A stretch of DNA of 64,000 nucleotides from Gambelia wislizenii (lineage: Eukaryota > Chordata > Lepidosauria > Squamata > Crotaphytidae). Under the pieces are notes generated by a model. It did no database searches and was not told where the DNA came from. It saw only the letters and a list, made by a program, of their open reading frames with translations. Shown in pieces: positions 46,244 through 57,530 of the stretch (position 1 is the first letter of the stretch; every line of letters starts with the position of its first letter). The stretch lies in contig JAUMIR010000005.1 in assembly GCA_030847615.1 (NCBI GenBank), positions 171,644,596-171,708,595 on the forward strand. Direction: 5' to 3'. The position numbers and the translations under genes are program-made.

Positions 46244-47404
46244 CCAGTCAGACTTGGGTTAAGATGGAAGAGGTGCCTATGACACTGTGTGCTTCTCTTT
46301 ACAGTGCTGGAGTTGTGCTGAGTTGTGTTGCTTTCTTTCTGCTGCCTACGGCTACTACCTTTATTTGTTTCACTCCTGGTCAGCTGGGATATTAAAAAAT
46401 ATCAGTCTCACTGTTATCACATTTCTCAGGATCCCACCAGTGTTCTTCAACCATCCTGGCCCTTTATCAGATTTTGAGAAATCTCACATAGAAATGTGTC
46501 TAGAATCATAGAATTGTAGAGCTGGAAGAGACCACGAGGGCCATCTATTCCAGTCCAGTCTAGCTGTGTTTTTAAAATGCATTGTCAGAAGATAGTTTTC
46601 TAATGTACATAATCTTTTGTCTTAAAGAAAGGATAAAAGCATGACCTCAACCATATTGCATATTTTTAAATGCACCCAGAATCTTGAAAATGTACAGATA
46701 TGTGAGGCAAGAGACACTAGGTAAATGCAAACCCAATGGGTTTCTTTCCTATCCATAGAGATTCATTTTAGGGAGATAAGGAGATTATAGAGGGAGGTGC
46801 CCCAAAGTGCCTTGCTCAGGCTCCCATCAAACCTGGTGTTTGTTCTGACTGCTTCCATACTAATTCTCCTCTGAGTAGTATCACACTGATGACCAAACAC
46901 AAGCTAAATAAGATACTTAAATCATGAAGTCAGTTTAATTAAACTGCTGTAGTTAGCAATCGGCATAGATAAGGCTATGGTTCCCAAGAGTTCACATGCA
47001 AGTTCACTGCTGCCTAACTGTACACATCATAATATCTTGATATGAAGCCCATCCTCATTGTCATGTCTAATAAGGTAAGGTGTTCAGCACTACATGAGAG
47101 AAATATTTAATCTAGTAAGCTTTTGACACATGGAGTTTCTTCTACCACAAACACAAGTCTGTGACTCAGTTTAAAAAAAATGCCTTTGGAATATTTGGCT
47201 GCCATATTAGGTTTACCTTGGTGAATGGCAGTGGGTGGATTGCAGTTACAAGATTACATTTCTAAAGTGTTTCTGGCTTGGCGGCCTCCTATAAAGCCAC
47301 TATGCTGTTTTTGTTGTAAATTGGATGTGGTGATTATGTGCCCAGGATATTTTACAGCTTGTCACCAATTAGCTTTTCCTTTTTATTTCCCCTCCAATCC
47401 CTAG
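46244..47404. other. GRM8 intron, region just upstream of first exon
   Basis: Contains a CR1 3' end at 46503-46553, otherwise unique, ending in the polypyrimidine tract and CTAG acceptor at 47401-47404. Confidence 0.65.
46503..46553 (-). mobile_element. CR1 3'-terminal fragment (51 bp)
   Basis: GAATCATAGAATTGTAGAGC then AAGAGACCACGAGGGCCATC is the reverse complement of a CR1 3' end. No RT sequence. Confidence 0.85.
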
Positions 47405-47540
47405 GTGGTGTTTGCATTGCTCAGTCTCTAAAAATCCCTCGTGAACCAAGACCGGGAGAATTTGACAAGATCATCAAGCGCTTGATGGAGACTCCTAATG
47501 CTCGTGCAGTGATCATGTTTGCCAATGAGGATGATATCAG
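47405..47540 (+). CDS. GRM8: GRM8 coding exon (ligand-binding domain, first of three in window)
   Basis: This 136-bp internal exon of a group III metabotropic glutamate receptor encodes part of the extracellular Venus-flytrap domain that binds L-glutamate at presynaptic membranes. The reading begins with [14 protein letters not shown] and ends with MFANEDDIR. The acceptor is a pyrimidine-rich tract followed by CTAG at 47401-47404. The first two bases complete a Gly codon begun in the upstream exon, which is outside the window (phase 1). The last two bases, AG, begin an Arg codon finished by the next exon. By remembered family sequence the [10 protein letters not shown] and [13 protein letters not shown] stretches fit GRM8 better than GRM4 or GRM7. 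The donor GTGCTT departs from the usual GTRAGT. Approximate receptor residues are 243-288. The gene call is firm and the paralogue call is strong. Confidence 0.95.
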
Positions 47541-49317
47541 GTGCTTGCTCATCCCTCTCCCTGTTTGTGTAGGATAAGCGCCTTGTTATTGAAAGTAATT
47601 TTTTGTTAAAGTCACACATACAGCTTGTCTTAATGAGCTTCAGGTTTGAAGCCAATACAGAATTTCTTGCAATCTTCAGACACATGGGAGGAGAAAATGT
47701 TGCTTTTATACTGTATAGAACACACATGCTCTAGTGAGAGCTAGAGGAATAGTACACAATGCATTTTTGAGTGATTGTACCATGACATAACAAAGTAAAG
47801 GTATTGCGGCATACAACCCTTACCTACTTCACATGCCCTCCATTCCGTTTCTGAAATGGAATGACAGGTTTTCAAAGCGCTACACGCAAACCACACACCA
47901 TATGATAACCTCACCTCCCCATGATCTCCCCCTTCTCCATCTTTAGAACATCATTTCCTCTAGCTTGTATGTGCATGTGCCCCTTTTAAATTCATATGTT
48001 GCATCACTCTGAAAATCCTTCATTCGGATGACACGGAATTGTGCTATGTCAGCTTGTATAAACCTTGGTGGCAAAGCAGGCAGTGTCTTGCTCTTATAAT
48101 CAGCAGGTTATCAGTTTGAGGCTGACACGAAGCAAACCTCTCTTTTAGCATTTTAAAATTTCCTCCCCTTCTCTCCCCCCTGCCCCCAAAAACTTATGTT
48201 TGTTATTTAAGATACTAAACTAAGAAGCTGATACAGGATTACAGCCAATATGTTTTAAACGTCTACTTCCTGTTTCAAGGTGGCATTTTTCTAAGTGATC
48301 ATATATTGCATCCAACTGCTTGCCTCCCTCCCCCTTGCCTTATAAAGATCAGAGCAATTTACCCACCAGCATTCACCCCTTTGGGAGCAAAAAGGGATTT
48401 TAATTGCATTGCCAAGGAAGAAGAGAAGGGGGCACAAAATACTAAAATTCTAAAAATGGTAAATGGAATAATTAATGTTTACCCAACATTGGCCTTGAAC
48501 TCATTACCTTCTAATTATGAGGCAACTGCCATGCTAACTTTGCCACCACATCTCATATAGGCTGGGGCAGCAGAAATCTATCTGAGCTGAAGGAAGGAGT
48601 CAAGGAGTCACGAACCACAGAGATGATGTGGAGGGATAGGAGAAGAGGAAGATTTGTCTTCACGTCTCTGTTATTTTGGATAATAGCATCCTTGGCCAAA
48701 TGTCCAGGGGATAATGAAGCAACTACTTCTTTATAGTTGCCCAAAGTAGAAAACTAACACCAGGATGACAGAGAAGGATGGAGGGGAAAATTTTCCACAC
48801 ATTTCCTCTGTCACTCCTGCTCCAAAAGTTGCAAGGTGTTTCAGGAAGGCATTACTCTGGACGTCAGCAAATGCAAGTGGACACGTGCTATGAGGAAAGA
48901 CAAGCATTCTCCTTTGGATCAGATTTTGTTTCAGGAGATGTTTGGGTGGTTTTGTAAAAAGAAAAAAGAGCACCTTTCATTTTAGGTGGATTATTCTGGG
49001 TCTCAACAATTTCTACCAAGTCCTGACTTGAAAGAACTTCATTTGCAACTATTGTAACTTTAGACATTGAAAGAAATGAAGCAAATAAGAATGATAGATA
49101 GAAGCATGTTAAAAGAGCACAGAGGAAAGGATGATGCACATTACCATGTTTATCATATTACCATGTTAAAGACTTGTGCCTGCACAATGTTTTTAGGGGG
49201 AAGATACTTCATTTTGTCTTAGAGAATGTTTGATGAACTAGATAAAAGCAACTCATTTTATGGCTCTTATGTGTTTTTCAGTACACATTTTAAAAGTGCC
49301 ACTTTTTTTATTTACAG
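47541..49317 (+). other. GRM8: GRM8 intron between first and second exon of window
   Basis: This 1,777-bp intron runs from GT at 47541 to AG at 49317. It shows no clear transposon except a short stretch near 47840-47870 resembling the inner CATTCC-type palindrome of the small DNA elements elsewhere in the window. The rest is unique AT-rich sequence with a polypyrimidine tract before the acceptor. Confidence 0.85.
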
Positions 49318-49472
49318 GCGGATATTGGAAGCAGCCAAGAAAGCTAATCAAACTGGACATTTCCTTTGGATAGGCTCAGACAGCTGGGGATCTAAAATTG
49401 CACCTGTTTATCAGCAAGAGGAGATGGCAGAAGGAGCAGTCACCATTTTGCCCAAAAGAGCTTCCATTGATG
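49318..49472 (+). CDS. GRM8: GRM8 coding exon (glutamate-contact SDSWGSK segment)
   Basis: This 155-bp internal exon continues the same receptor. It follows a TTTACAG acceptor and ends at the good donor GTAAGA. It enters in phase 2, completing the Arg codon, and leaves in phase 1. The translation includes [15 protein letters not shown], the motif [16 protein letters not shown] and [14 protein letters not shown]. In this family the Asp and Lys of SDSWGSK contact the amino group and the distal acid group of glutamate (equivalent to Asp312 and Lys317 of mGlu4), so the binding chemistry is intact. The [13 protein letters not shown] and [15 protein letters not shown] wording separates it from GRM7. 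It lies 1,777 bp downstream of the previous exon. No stop or frameshift was seen. Confidence 0.96.
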
Positions 49473-51721
49473 GTAAGATTACCCTATTGACTCTAGTGAC
49501 AATGAGATACTAGAATCCTTAAAGTGTAAATTTTATGTCACTTTGAGTGCAGTGCTGCAGGGAATTTAGGGTGTGAAGCCCTTTTTATGGTATTCTGATG
49601 GCAGCAGAGAGAGACTTTGAATTATACTTGCACTGCATTTTCTTCAGCTGCATTATCTTTTAGTTCCCTCATGTATAATTACTGAGTGAAATACTTTCTC
49701 AGGCCAGTTGTTTGAAGCAAATTTCATTGTGCTTCCTATTTATGACTTCTCTGAGACAAGGCAAAATGAAATGGAATTTCTATAACCAGCTATATTTATC
49801 AGCCTTGTTTTCTGTATATTGGATGTTTGCCCTAACAGAAGACCCACCCATTTTTTTTTACTGTATTTACCAATCACATCATTTCCCCCTGTTGTTGGTC
49901 ATAATCCTTTCTATGCTCTCAACCTTTCTCCATTGTCAGTTCCCTGCTGACAGACTATTTATCCAGTGCTTATGACTAGAAGTGAGATAAACCCAGTCTT
50001 ATGTGCTTCCAAATCTTAAAGCAATAGAATGTACAGTGGAAACCCATAGTACACATTAATGCAAAACTGCAAAGATAATTGACTTTTAATACTATTATCT
50101 ATCTTTCTGTGTATTTCATAATGGACAGTATTATGTCATGTAAGATAGTTACTACCCTTATACAAGCATTTTCCTGAGTGTGTCTGGATCTATATGTTTG
50201 GTGCATATGAGTTTGGTGCATACTCATGGGAGCTCAGTAACAGCATTTAGCACAGCATGATTATAGAGATCTTTTCAGCCCTCTGCTTTCAATTTATGAA
50301 ATTTTGGAATGCTGGGGACAGGGCTTCTGTGGGCATCCATTTCTCTTTTACAGTTTTAGCCTTGCACAGTACCACACAAATGCCCACAATCCAGTTTCAT
50401 TCTCATCACCAGTATGTAGTTCTCATGGATGACCTAATTAGAACCTCATTTATACCCACTTGGACCAAAGAGTACAGGTACATTGTCATGGGGAGGGAGA
50501 GAATAACTCAGTGGCAGAATACTAGCTTGCATATAGGTTCAGCTTGCTGCATGTTTAGTTAAGACAACACGATCAGGTGGCAGGTGATACACATGGTCCA
50601 TTGTGAGATCACTGAGAGCTGTTATCACTCAGAGTAGATATTTCTGAGCAAGTTGGACAAATACCTTGACCTGTTGTTCTTTGAGTTCTTTCATATAGCA
50701 CAAGGTGCTGGTGGAATATATTTAAAATGGGTCCAGACAGCATAGGGATGGCTGAAGCTTACTTCCTATGAACACTAATCCTTCTTCGGCTAATAAAGGT
50801 CTCCCAAAACCTAGACTGATGGGTCCACCACCATCACTACTACCCTCCACCTTCTTCCTCCTCTTTAATAAACAAGTGTTTGTGTATTACATTAATACAA
50901 TGTACTCTTCCAATTACAAAGGCTTGCAAAACTATGTAAATGTACTAGATAGTAAGGCCCAGTAATCGACCTTGATCTGGGTTCCCGCATTCTCCCTCCT
51001 CCTCCAACATGACCACAAAATGAGATCAGGAACTTCCACTTAGATTAACTCCAGTTTAACATATCCAAACATCTGTGTGTGACTCAAGTGTCCTAACACA
51101 CCACCCTGAACACTCCCATCTTGTATGACTGAGGAAGTTAGGTGGGGTTGCATGTGGTTAGTACTTTGAAGTGAGATTACTAGGGAAAAGCAGAGATCAC
51201 CAGGTAGGGTTAGGAAATAATTCTTCCTGGAAGTCTAGAAAGTCTCTACTAGTCTGAGTTGACTAATCAGATAATATACCAATTATCTGATTCAGTAAAA
51301 GAGAATTTCCTATGTTTTGTTGAAGCCATACAGCTTCTTTACCCATGGTTGAATTTGAATTGTTTCAGATAAACCATAGTTAAGATTAACTATAAAATTG
51401 TTAGGACTGGATGACATAACAAGCTGCCTTTAATCAAAAAAGTAAGTGAAAGGTTTGACTCCTTATAGCCATTTCAGAAAAGAAAGGGAAGAGGGAAGGG
51501 ATGAGGGGCTGCTCTTGTTCCTATCATGAGAAACCATGTTCTAGTGTGACTGGGATTTTCTTTAGCTTCAACAGTTTGTTACTGAATGTTCAGTCTGGTT
51601 TTGATAGAAAGGATTTATGTTTGATATTTAACAACCCGAGCCAATTCACAAGCATTTCACTTTCCTCAGCAAAATGCATTTCAATGCCCTTTCTTTGTGT
51701 ATGTGTGTATTTTTAATATAG
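49473..51721 (+). other. GRM8: GRM8 intron between second and third exon of window
   Basis: This 2,249-bp intron runs from GTAAGA at 49473 to ATATAG at 51721. It holds one decayed tRNA-derived SINE at about 50488-50640. No other repeat or gene was recognised. Confidence 0.85.
50488..50640 (+). mobile_element. tRNA-derived SINE fragment in GRM8 intron
   Basis: AATAACTCAGTGGCAGAATA then CTTGCATATAGGTTCAGCTT and AGTTAAGACAACACGATCAG. Decayed; same family as 58090. Confidence 0.55.
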
Positions 51722-51859
51722 GTTTCGACAGGTATTTTAGAAGCCGAACTCTGGCAAATAACAGAAGGAATGTATGGTTTGCAGAATTCTGGGAAGAAAA
51801 TTTTGGATGCAAGTTGGGTTCTCATGGAAAGAGAAATAGCAATATAAAGAAATGCACAG
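51722..51859 (+). CDS. GRM8: GRM8 coding exon ([14 protein letters not shown] segment)
   Basis: This 138-bp internal exon lies 2,249 bp after the previous one. The acceptor is a T-rich tract ending ATATAG, and the donor is GTAAAC at 51860. It enters in phase 1, completing a Gly codon, and leaves in phase 1 after the Thr of KKCT. The translation reads [20 protein letters not shown], then a [10 protein letters not shown] stretch, GSHGKRN and a KKCT end. These match GRM8 closely as remembered; GRM4 and GRM7 differ in the charged loop before KKC. The two cysteines are conserved positions of the extracellular domain. The next exon, expected to begin with the LERI-type sequence, was not found before the end of the window, so the following intron is longer than 12 kb. 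Confidence 0.96.
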
Positions 51860-52835
51860 GTAAACAACTTGAATGTATATCTTCCCAAAGAGTTTGCTGC
51901 CTCTTTTGAAAATATTTTACTAACAACTTAAATCTTTTTCAGCATTTGGTTACTTCTTCAAATCAGCTTATGCTTGCTCCTACTAACTGAATCATCTAAT
52001 CTTGCATATTTCTTCATTACATTTTATAATGATATGTTGACAATCAGGTTGAGAGAAGCAACCTGTAATTGCTGTAAGTCTGTTGCTTGTTATTTCATCA
52101 TTTAAACATATCAAAATTAATTTCTGTGTTGTGTTGCTAAAGGGTCTGTCCTATTCTATTGTCTGCAGTTGGCTATATCGTTTCTAATTGGTTCTATAGA
52201 ATGGATGAATGGGAAGTTACTATGGCTACCCAATAGACTCTCAGATATGTATTTTAGCCATATCCATGATAATCAACAAGTTAAGCAAATACACTTTTGT
52301 TGGTTGGTTGGTTTGAAGTGTGGAATTAGAAGAACTACAGTACAAGATATGTATGTGTTCTCAGAAGTAATATTTACTGAGTTCACCAGGGCTTACTCTT
52401 ATAAGTGTATCTGGGATTGCAACCTCTATGCTGCTTGTACCATCTAGCACTGAGGGATTGCCTGATAATATGAATATTTATTTACATAATAAACCTATTT
52501 TTGATTAATGGGATTTGATATAATTGCATATGTGTTTAAGCAATTAAAATGTAAACACTTGACAATTCTAGTAATTTCTGATATATTAGGATATGTCCCT
52601 AGTAGTTAAAACTCTAAGGAAATCCTCATTTTAGAAGCTAAGGCTGTAAAGTGAAAGCAGAGTAGGTAAGCTAACTGAAATTCATGTTGCTGATAGATTT
52701 TATTTTCAAGGTATTAAGCACAAGATGGATTTATATACTCTTTGCAAATCATTCATAGGTGTGTCAACCAGGCTTCTGTGTTGTCAAGCATAACTTATTT
52801 TTTGATCTTATGAAACATTGAGACCAGAATGTGTA
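51860..52835. other. GRM8 intron after the third exon
   Basis: Unique AT-rich sequence with one short common repeat word at 52365-52430. Confidence 0.6.
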
Positions 52836-52968
52836 GACTGGGGTGGGCAATGTGTGGGGTCTTTAATATCATTGATAGGAACTTATGCCATCTCTCACCA
52901 TTGGCTAGAGCTGATGGGAGTTGTAGTCAATAGTCATCTGGAGGGCCACAAGTTGCCCAGCCCTATAG
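52836..52968. mobile_element. GGGGTGGG-type MITE, best copy
   Basis: About 133 bp with ends like GGGGTGGGCAATGTG and the reverse complement of GGGCTGGGCAACTTG. Inside are GATGGGAGTTGTAGTC and CATCTGGAGGGCCACA. Probably a hAT-like MITE by wording; the target duplication was not identified. Confidence 0.65.
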
Positions 52969-55003
52969 AGGCTATATATGGAAGAAACTTACTAAGATCT
53001 GGTCTGAGTTTCTCTTTTAAGGTGATCCTAAGGACTTTATCCCATGGTTTAAATTTCTGAGCATAAGATGCTCTCATCAAAACCTCACTAGAAATGTTAA
53101 TTAAAATTATTCCTCCATGCATATCTTTTTCCTGTAAAGGAAGCAGCTTTATGTTTCTGTATGGTTAGCATTTTGTTTTAACTATTCTGCAAGCCTAATC
53201 AGCCTTTAAATGCCTATAATGACTGACTGCAGTGTTAAAAATAGAGATGGGAAAAGAAATTTCATGAGCCATATACAACAAGTTCACATTTGCCTAATTT
53301 GTGCAGGTCTTGAACAAGCCATAATATTTGTTTCACTGGGAGACATTTATGGTACTTTATAATAGATATAAAACCTGTATTTGATGGGTATGAACTTCTT
53401 AGTTGCAATGTTTAAACCCTTTCATTACAGTTTGCCTCCCCTCCTACGGAGTGTTAATTTTGAGGCTTAACAATTAGAAGGAAATATCTACCATATCCTT
53501 TAATTGCTTGTAAATGCTTTCTTACATTAAAGTAGTCCTATCAACTTTAATCTAACAGATAATACAGTAAAATGAGTGTTAATTACTGTGAGTTCAATAA
53601 TATTAACACACATCTATCTATCTATCTATCTATCTATCATCTGTCTGTTAGTCATCCATCTCCACTCCCTTGACTGTAGTGGGCCCATAAATCTGGAAGG
53701 AAAAAAAATGGAGTTAGAAAAATGACCTGAACTGAAATGAAAGAAATAATGAGCTGTGAAAGATTTTGGAAATGATCACCACCATAAATGCTGTATTATC
53801 CCATTAACACAGCAGGGGCTACTTATGTGTCTATTTCCCCAGCCCCACCCCACTGCTTGAGGTTAGTGAGCACCATGTTTGTGCTTTAATTACCTAAAGT
53901 AATTAGGTAATGACTTTAGTGGAGGATACTACTTGTGGTAATGGAGGTATGGGGATGGCTACATGGTACAGCCACCATATGTAGAGAGTAACTAGCAGCA
54001 CCAAGTACTGACTTATAACAATCATATGATGAACACTTTCTGCTTTTAGGGGCAATTCATACATGTCACCTCCACGTACTATGTACCAGGGGGAGTAAAG
54101 GCATGTTTCAGCTTTACCTCTTATACAGTACATGTGATGCAAGACTTATTCATAAACATCCAAACAAATCATTGATGTGATCCAGCTATGCTGTGGGGAT
54201 GGATTTTTGTGAACCTTAAACACATGCACATGAAGTCACGCACTTCTGCACTTCATTATGCTTCATCCTCTGCATGTGAAGAGGTATGGTAAACTGGCTA
54301 ATAACTATATAGTTGTACCAATTCCATTTTACATTGCATTTTCTATTATATCTTTGTGTCTGGACAAAAAAAAAATCTACTGAGTGCTGTAAAGTATTTT
54401 TAATCATCTGTTATTGGCAGTTAACTGAATAGAGATGCTCTTTGTATTTGAGATTTAGCTACCTCAGCCTTTGTTATACTGAACACCAAAGGGTTTGAGG
54501 GCAGTAATGGACTGCATTTATCTTGTCTGTTTGATTCTCATTTTGGGCATTATCTCAGAATATTTATAACCTGTATTAGATAAACTCAGCTGAACCAATA
54601 GAGCCTGCACTATCTGATGTAACAATAAATCAACCTGCTCTCCTTAAAACATGTTCTAAGTAATGTATGCAGGTAAAGAACATTCACTTTTGCCATTTAG
54701 ACAACAGATCATCTCTCAGATGATCCTTTGACTGCATGAGAATAGGTCAAATCATACATTTTCCATGTTCAGATCTAGTCTGGGTGGCAGGTGGCAGGTG
54801 GAAGAGTTGCAGACACAAAGTTGAAAAGTGGGTGCTGCCTTTTGTGATGCTCATCTTTGTCGCACACAGGCCTGTAGTCTGATGTCAAGTATTGTTACTT
54901 CCTTTCCTTTACCAGAGCAACCTGTCTGAAGGTGGCAGTAGAGCGATTTTCCATCTGCGTAACTGTCACACAGATAGTCTGGGGATTGGTTTTTATATTT
55001 ATA
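52969..55003. other. GRM8 intron, mostly unique, with ATCT microsatellite
   Basis: An ATCT run lies at 53609-53640. Stretch 53430-53560 is AT-rich without repeat similarity and may be conserved noncoding DNA (hypothesis only). Confidence 0.5.
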
Positions 55004-55408
55004 CTAGCTGGACCTGGTGTACTATATGTTGTTAAAAAAAACTCCCCAAAACACACCCAGTAGACCTCACGCCCGGTTGCCTGGATTCTGTTGCAGCAGC
55101 AGCAGCGGCATCCCACTGCTATTGCCACTGCCAGTTCGCTGCATGGCTCCTGTCGCAGTGGCTAGCCAACAGTGTAGCACATTGTTTGGTCGCTCCCAGT
55201 ATGCAGATATGGCCATGAGTGGCGGGAATGGATTGCGAGGTGGAGAGGGAATTTGCATGTGGGTGGTGATTGGCTGAGGGAGTGACGGGAGTGGCCAGTC
55301 AGCACAATGAAAGAGGCAACATACCTAAACCCATTATACATACCCAAGAGGCAACATACCTGCATATCCAAGGCCACTGTGCATACCCAAATGTTATATA
55401 TAGAGAGA
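55004..55408 (-). mobile_element. Helitron-like non-autonomous element, copy 2 (intact edges)
   Basis: On the minus strand it starts TCTCTCTATATATAAC (complement ending at 55408) and ends CCAGCTAG (55004), with A before and T after, as Helitrons insert between A and T. 405 bp. It aligns with 2555-2593 plus 2963-3478, without the RTE-like insert. No Rep or helicase coding. The usual stem-loop near the 3' end was not clear to me. Confidence 0.55.
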
Positions 55409-55768
55409 TGTACCTGTGCTTAGTTTCGAAAACAGGAGAGAAGCTGTTTCAGGCCAGAGATCTTGAATTTGTATTGGGCTTAGGGGCTACATTCCAGCAG
55501 CGAGCAGGGCAAAGAGGATGTGGTGGGGCCAATGCAAAGGTGGCAGGATGGGAAGTATTTTTGCCATTTTGATTATTGTCCAGCCAAACATACCCAACAC
55601 ACAGTTTATTTTATGAATGTCTACTCAAAAGTAAGATCTCCTGTGACTGTTTTCAGACTTCCACAGCACAAATTGCTATGGATTTCTGCTCAATGGAAGA
55701 GTTTCTTATTTCAGTTTAGTTCCATGAAAGTACTTCCTGCAAAGTAGTCTTCATTTCCAGGCAGTAGT

Positions 55769-56141
55769 TGTCAGGAGTTAGAGACTGAACTCCATTATAA
55801 AATGGCCAAACAACTGCAGAGTCATGCTGAGGCATAATGTCTGACTCCATGCACTGCCTAGTCATGCCACAGCTACAGAAGGAGGGTTCTTATTGGTGTG
55901 TAAGATCATGTGATTGAGTAAGCTAATGCCCTGTAACTGTGTATATAAGAGAGCTCAGAACAGAGCTCACTGCTCTTCTTCTTGTGAATGCTGATGCCTG
56001 GTGAAGCAGTTTGTCCTTCAATTGTAAATATATGTACATATTGCAACTGTTTGTCTTTGAAGATAAAAGTGCCTCCTGCTTATTTGGACATCAAACACTC
56101 TGTGTGAGAGTATTCTTGGGAACGGGTTTTAAATTCTGACA
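55769..56141 (+). mobile_element. Probable solo LTR
   Basis: This 373-bp stretch begins TGTCAGGAGTTAGAGAC and ends TTAAATTCTGACA. It has a TATA-like GTGTATATAAGAG near 55940 and a GATAAAAGT word near 56061. Flanks GTAGT and GCATT are not an exact duplication. The terminal sequence TGTCAG...CTGACA is shared with the LTR at 11044. Confidence 0.55.
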
Positions 56142-56271
56142 GCATTTTTAGCTGTTGAATCTCTTCTGACAGGCCATTCCACAGTCTGGGGATGGCTGAT
56201 GAAAAGGTCCTCTGGGTGACTGTTGCCAGTCTAGTCCTGACTGACTGGAGTAAATGTGCCCCAGAGAACCT

Positions 56272-57430
56272 GGTGCCGTTTACATGAAGAAAATGTAGTG
56301 GGAAGAATTCGTGTCGATCCCTGGCAGTTTACATGTACATCGGGTCGGGTATGTGATTTTCGGAAGGGGGGCCACCTTTTATCCCTCAACCTGCGGGACT
56401 TCCAGTCCTGCGGTTTGTGCTGGTTTTTAAAAAAGTCACTGGAGGATTCGGAAAATTGGAAATGTAAACAGCCTGGGACAAAATATATTGGTAGTAGGGG
56501 ATGACCAGAAATGGTGACTGAGGGCGGGCTTAGAGATCAGCGACCAAAAAAGGAGGGGTCAGTCACCTGTTCAACAGATCCAGCCTCACCAGCAGAAAAC
56601 AAAGGCATCCCTCCCAGCTGCACGAAGGTTGATGTGTGTGTGTGTGCACGCGTGTTTACTCAATCACCTTTTTAAATGGATTTCTACACTGCAAACCCTT
56701 CAGCTTTACCTTTTCCTCTACTGCATGTTACAGAGAGATCGTGGTGGGCAGAGGGTCGCCCATTCATCCCCTGCCTTGGTCACCTCCCTGCGTCTGAACG
56801 GGCACAGTAAAATATTCCAGCCTCTGAGCGAATGAACACCCTTTAATTCTCCCTCTCTGTGTCTGTGTCTTTCAAAACGCCTGTCTGTAGCTGGCTTGAA
56901 ACCTGAACTCTGCAGCTAAATCTCTGCTGTAAGGGTTAATATTTTAAAGAGGCAAGGGGAAACCCAAGCGGCTTGATTTCAAAAGGAAAGCACTTGGCTT
57001 GATTTCAAATGGAAAGTACTCGTTCGTTCCTGCGTCTGAGCGAAAGATCTCAGTCTGGATCTTTCAAAATGCTTTCTGCCTCTTCTTAAAGGCTTAACAT
57101 TTTAAAGAAGCAAGGGGAATAACAAACCTCTGCCCCCCCTCTCTCCCCCCCAGCCAGCCAATAGCATCGCTCGTGGCGCGGAACTGTAAAGGAAGTGTGT
57201 CACCGAGGTTGTGAAAACATGAGTAATCACATCCTTGATTGACAGCCAATAAATAAATAAATAAATAAAACCTTTTAAAAAACACGGAACTTTGGACGTG
57301 TAAATATCAGTCACGGGACCACCCGGGATATCCAGATCAGTGACATAAATTGTATAAACAGCAAGGGACGGATTCCTGATCACAAAGTCACGGTAAGCAC
57401 CGCAACAATTTCTGTTGTGTAACTGGCACC
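56272..57430. mobile_element. DNA transposon with GGTGCC termini, copy 2
   Basis: This 1,159-bp element starts GGTGCCGTTTACATGA and ends with the reverse complement of GGTGCCAGTTACACAAC. CCT flanks it exactly (56269-56271 and 57431-57433), and the split LINE sequence around it supports the boundary. Nearly collinear with 24231-25409, including TG/GC and A-rich microsatellites. No transposase. Confidence 0.8.
57243..57270. repeat. AAAT microsatellite
   Basis: About six AAAT units at the site where the other DNA transposon copy has AAAC units. Confidence 0.9.
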
Positions 57431-57530
57431 CCTGAGTGTCTGGTGCGGATAATATGGGAGAAGGCGATCCTGTAGGTAACCTGGACCAAACCATGTAGGG
57501 CTTTAAATGTAACAACCTTTTTAGAGTCAG

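Larger units (their letters stand above)
56145..57530 (+). mobile_element. LINE 3' UTR fragment, split by the DNA transposon
   Basis: The left part 56150-56271 (GGCCATTCCACAGTCTGGGG) and the right part 57431-57530 (CTTTAAATGTAACAAC after GTAACCTGGACCAAA) are typical of L2-type LINE 3' regions and belong together. A similar decayed region occurs at 60520-60900 (minus). Confidence 0.5.

Noticed and set aside
53609..53640. ATCT array as a possible CRISPR-like repeat
   Set aside because: Plain tetranucleotide microsatellite without spacers.
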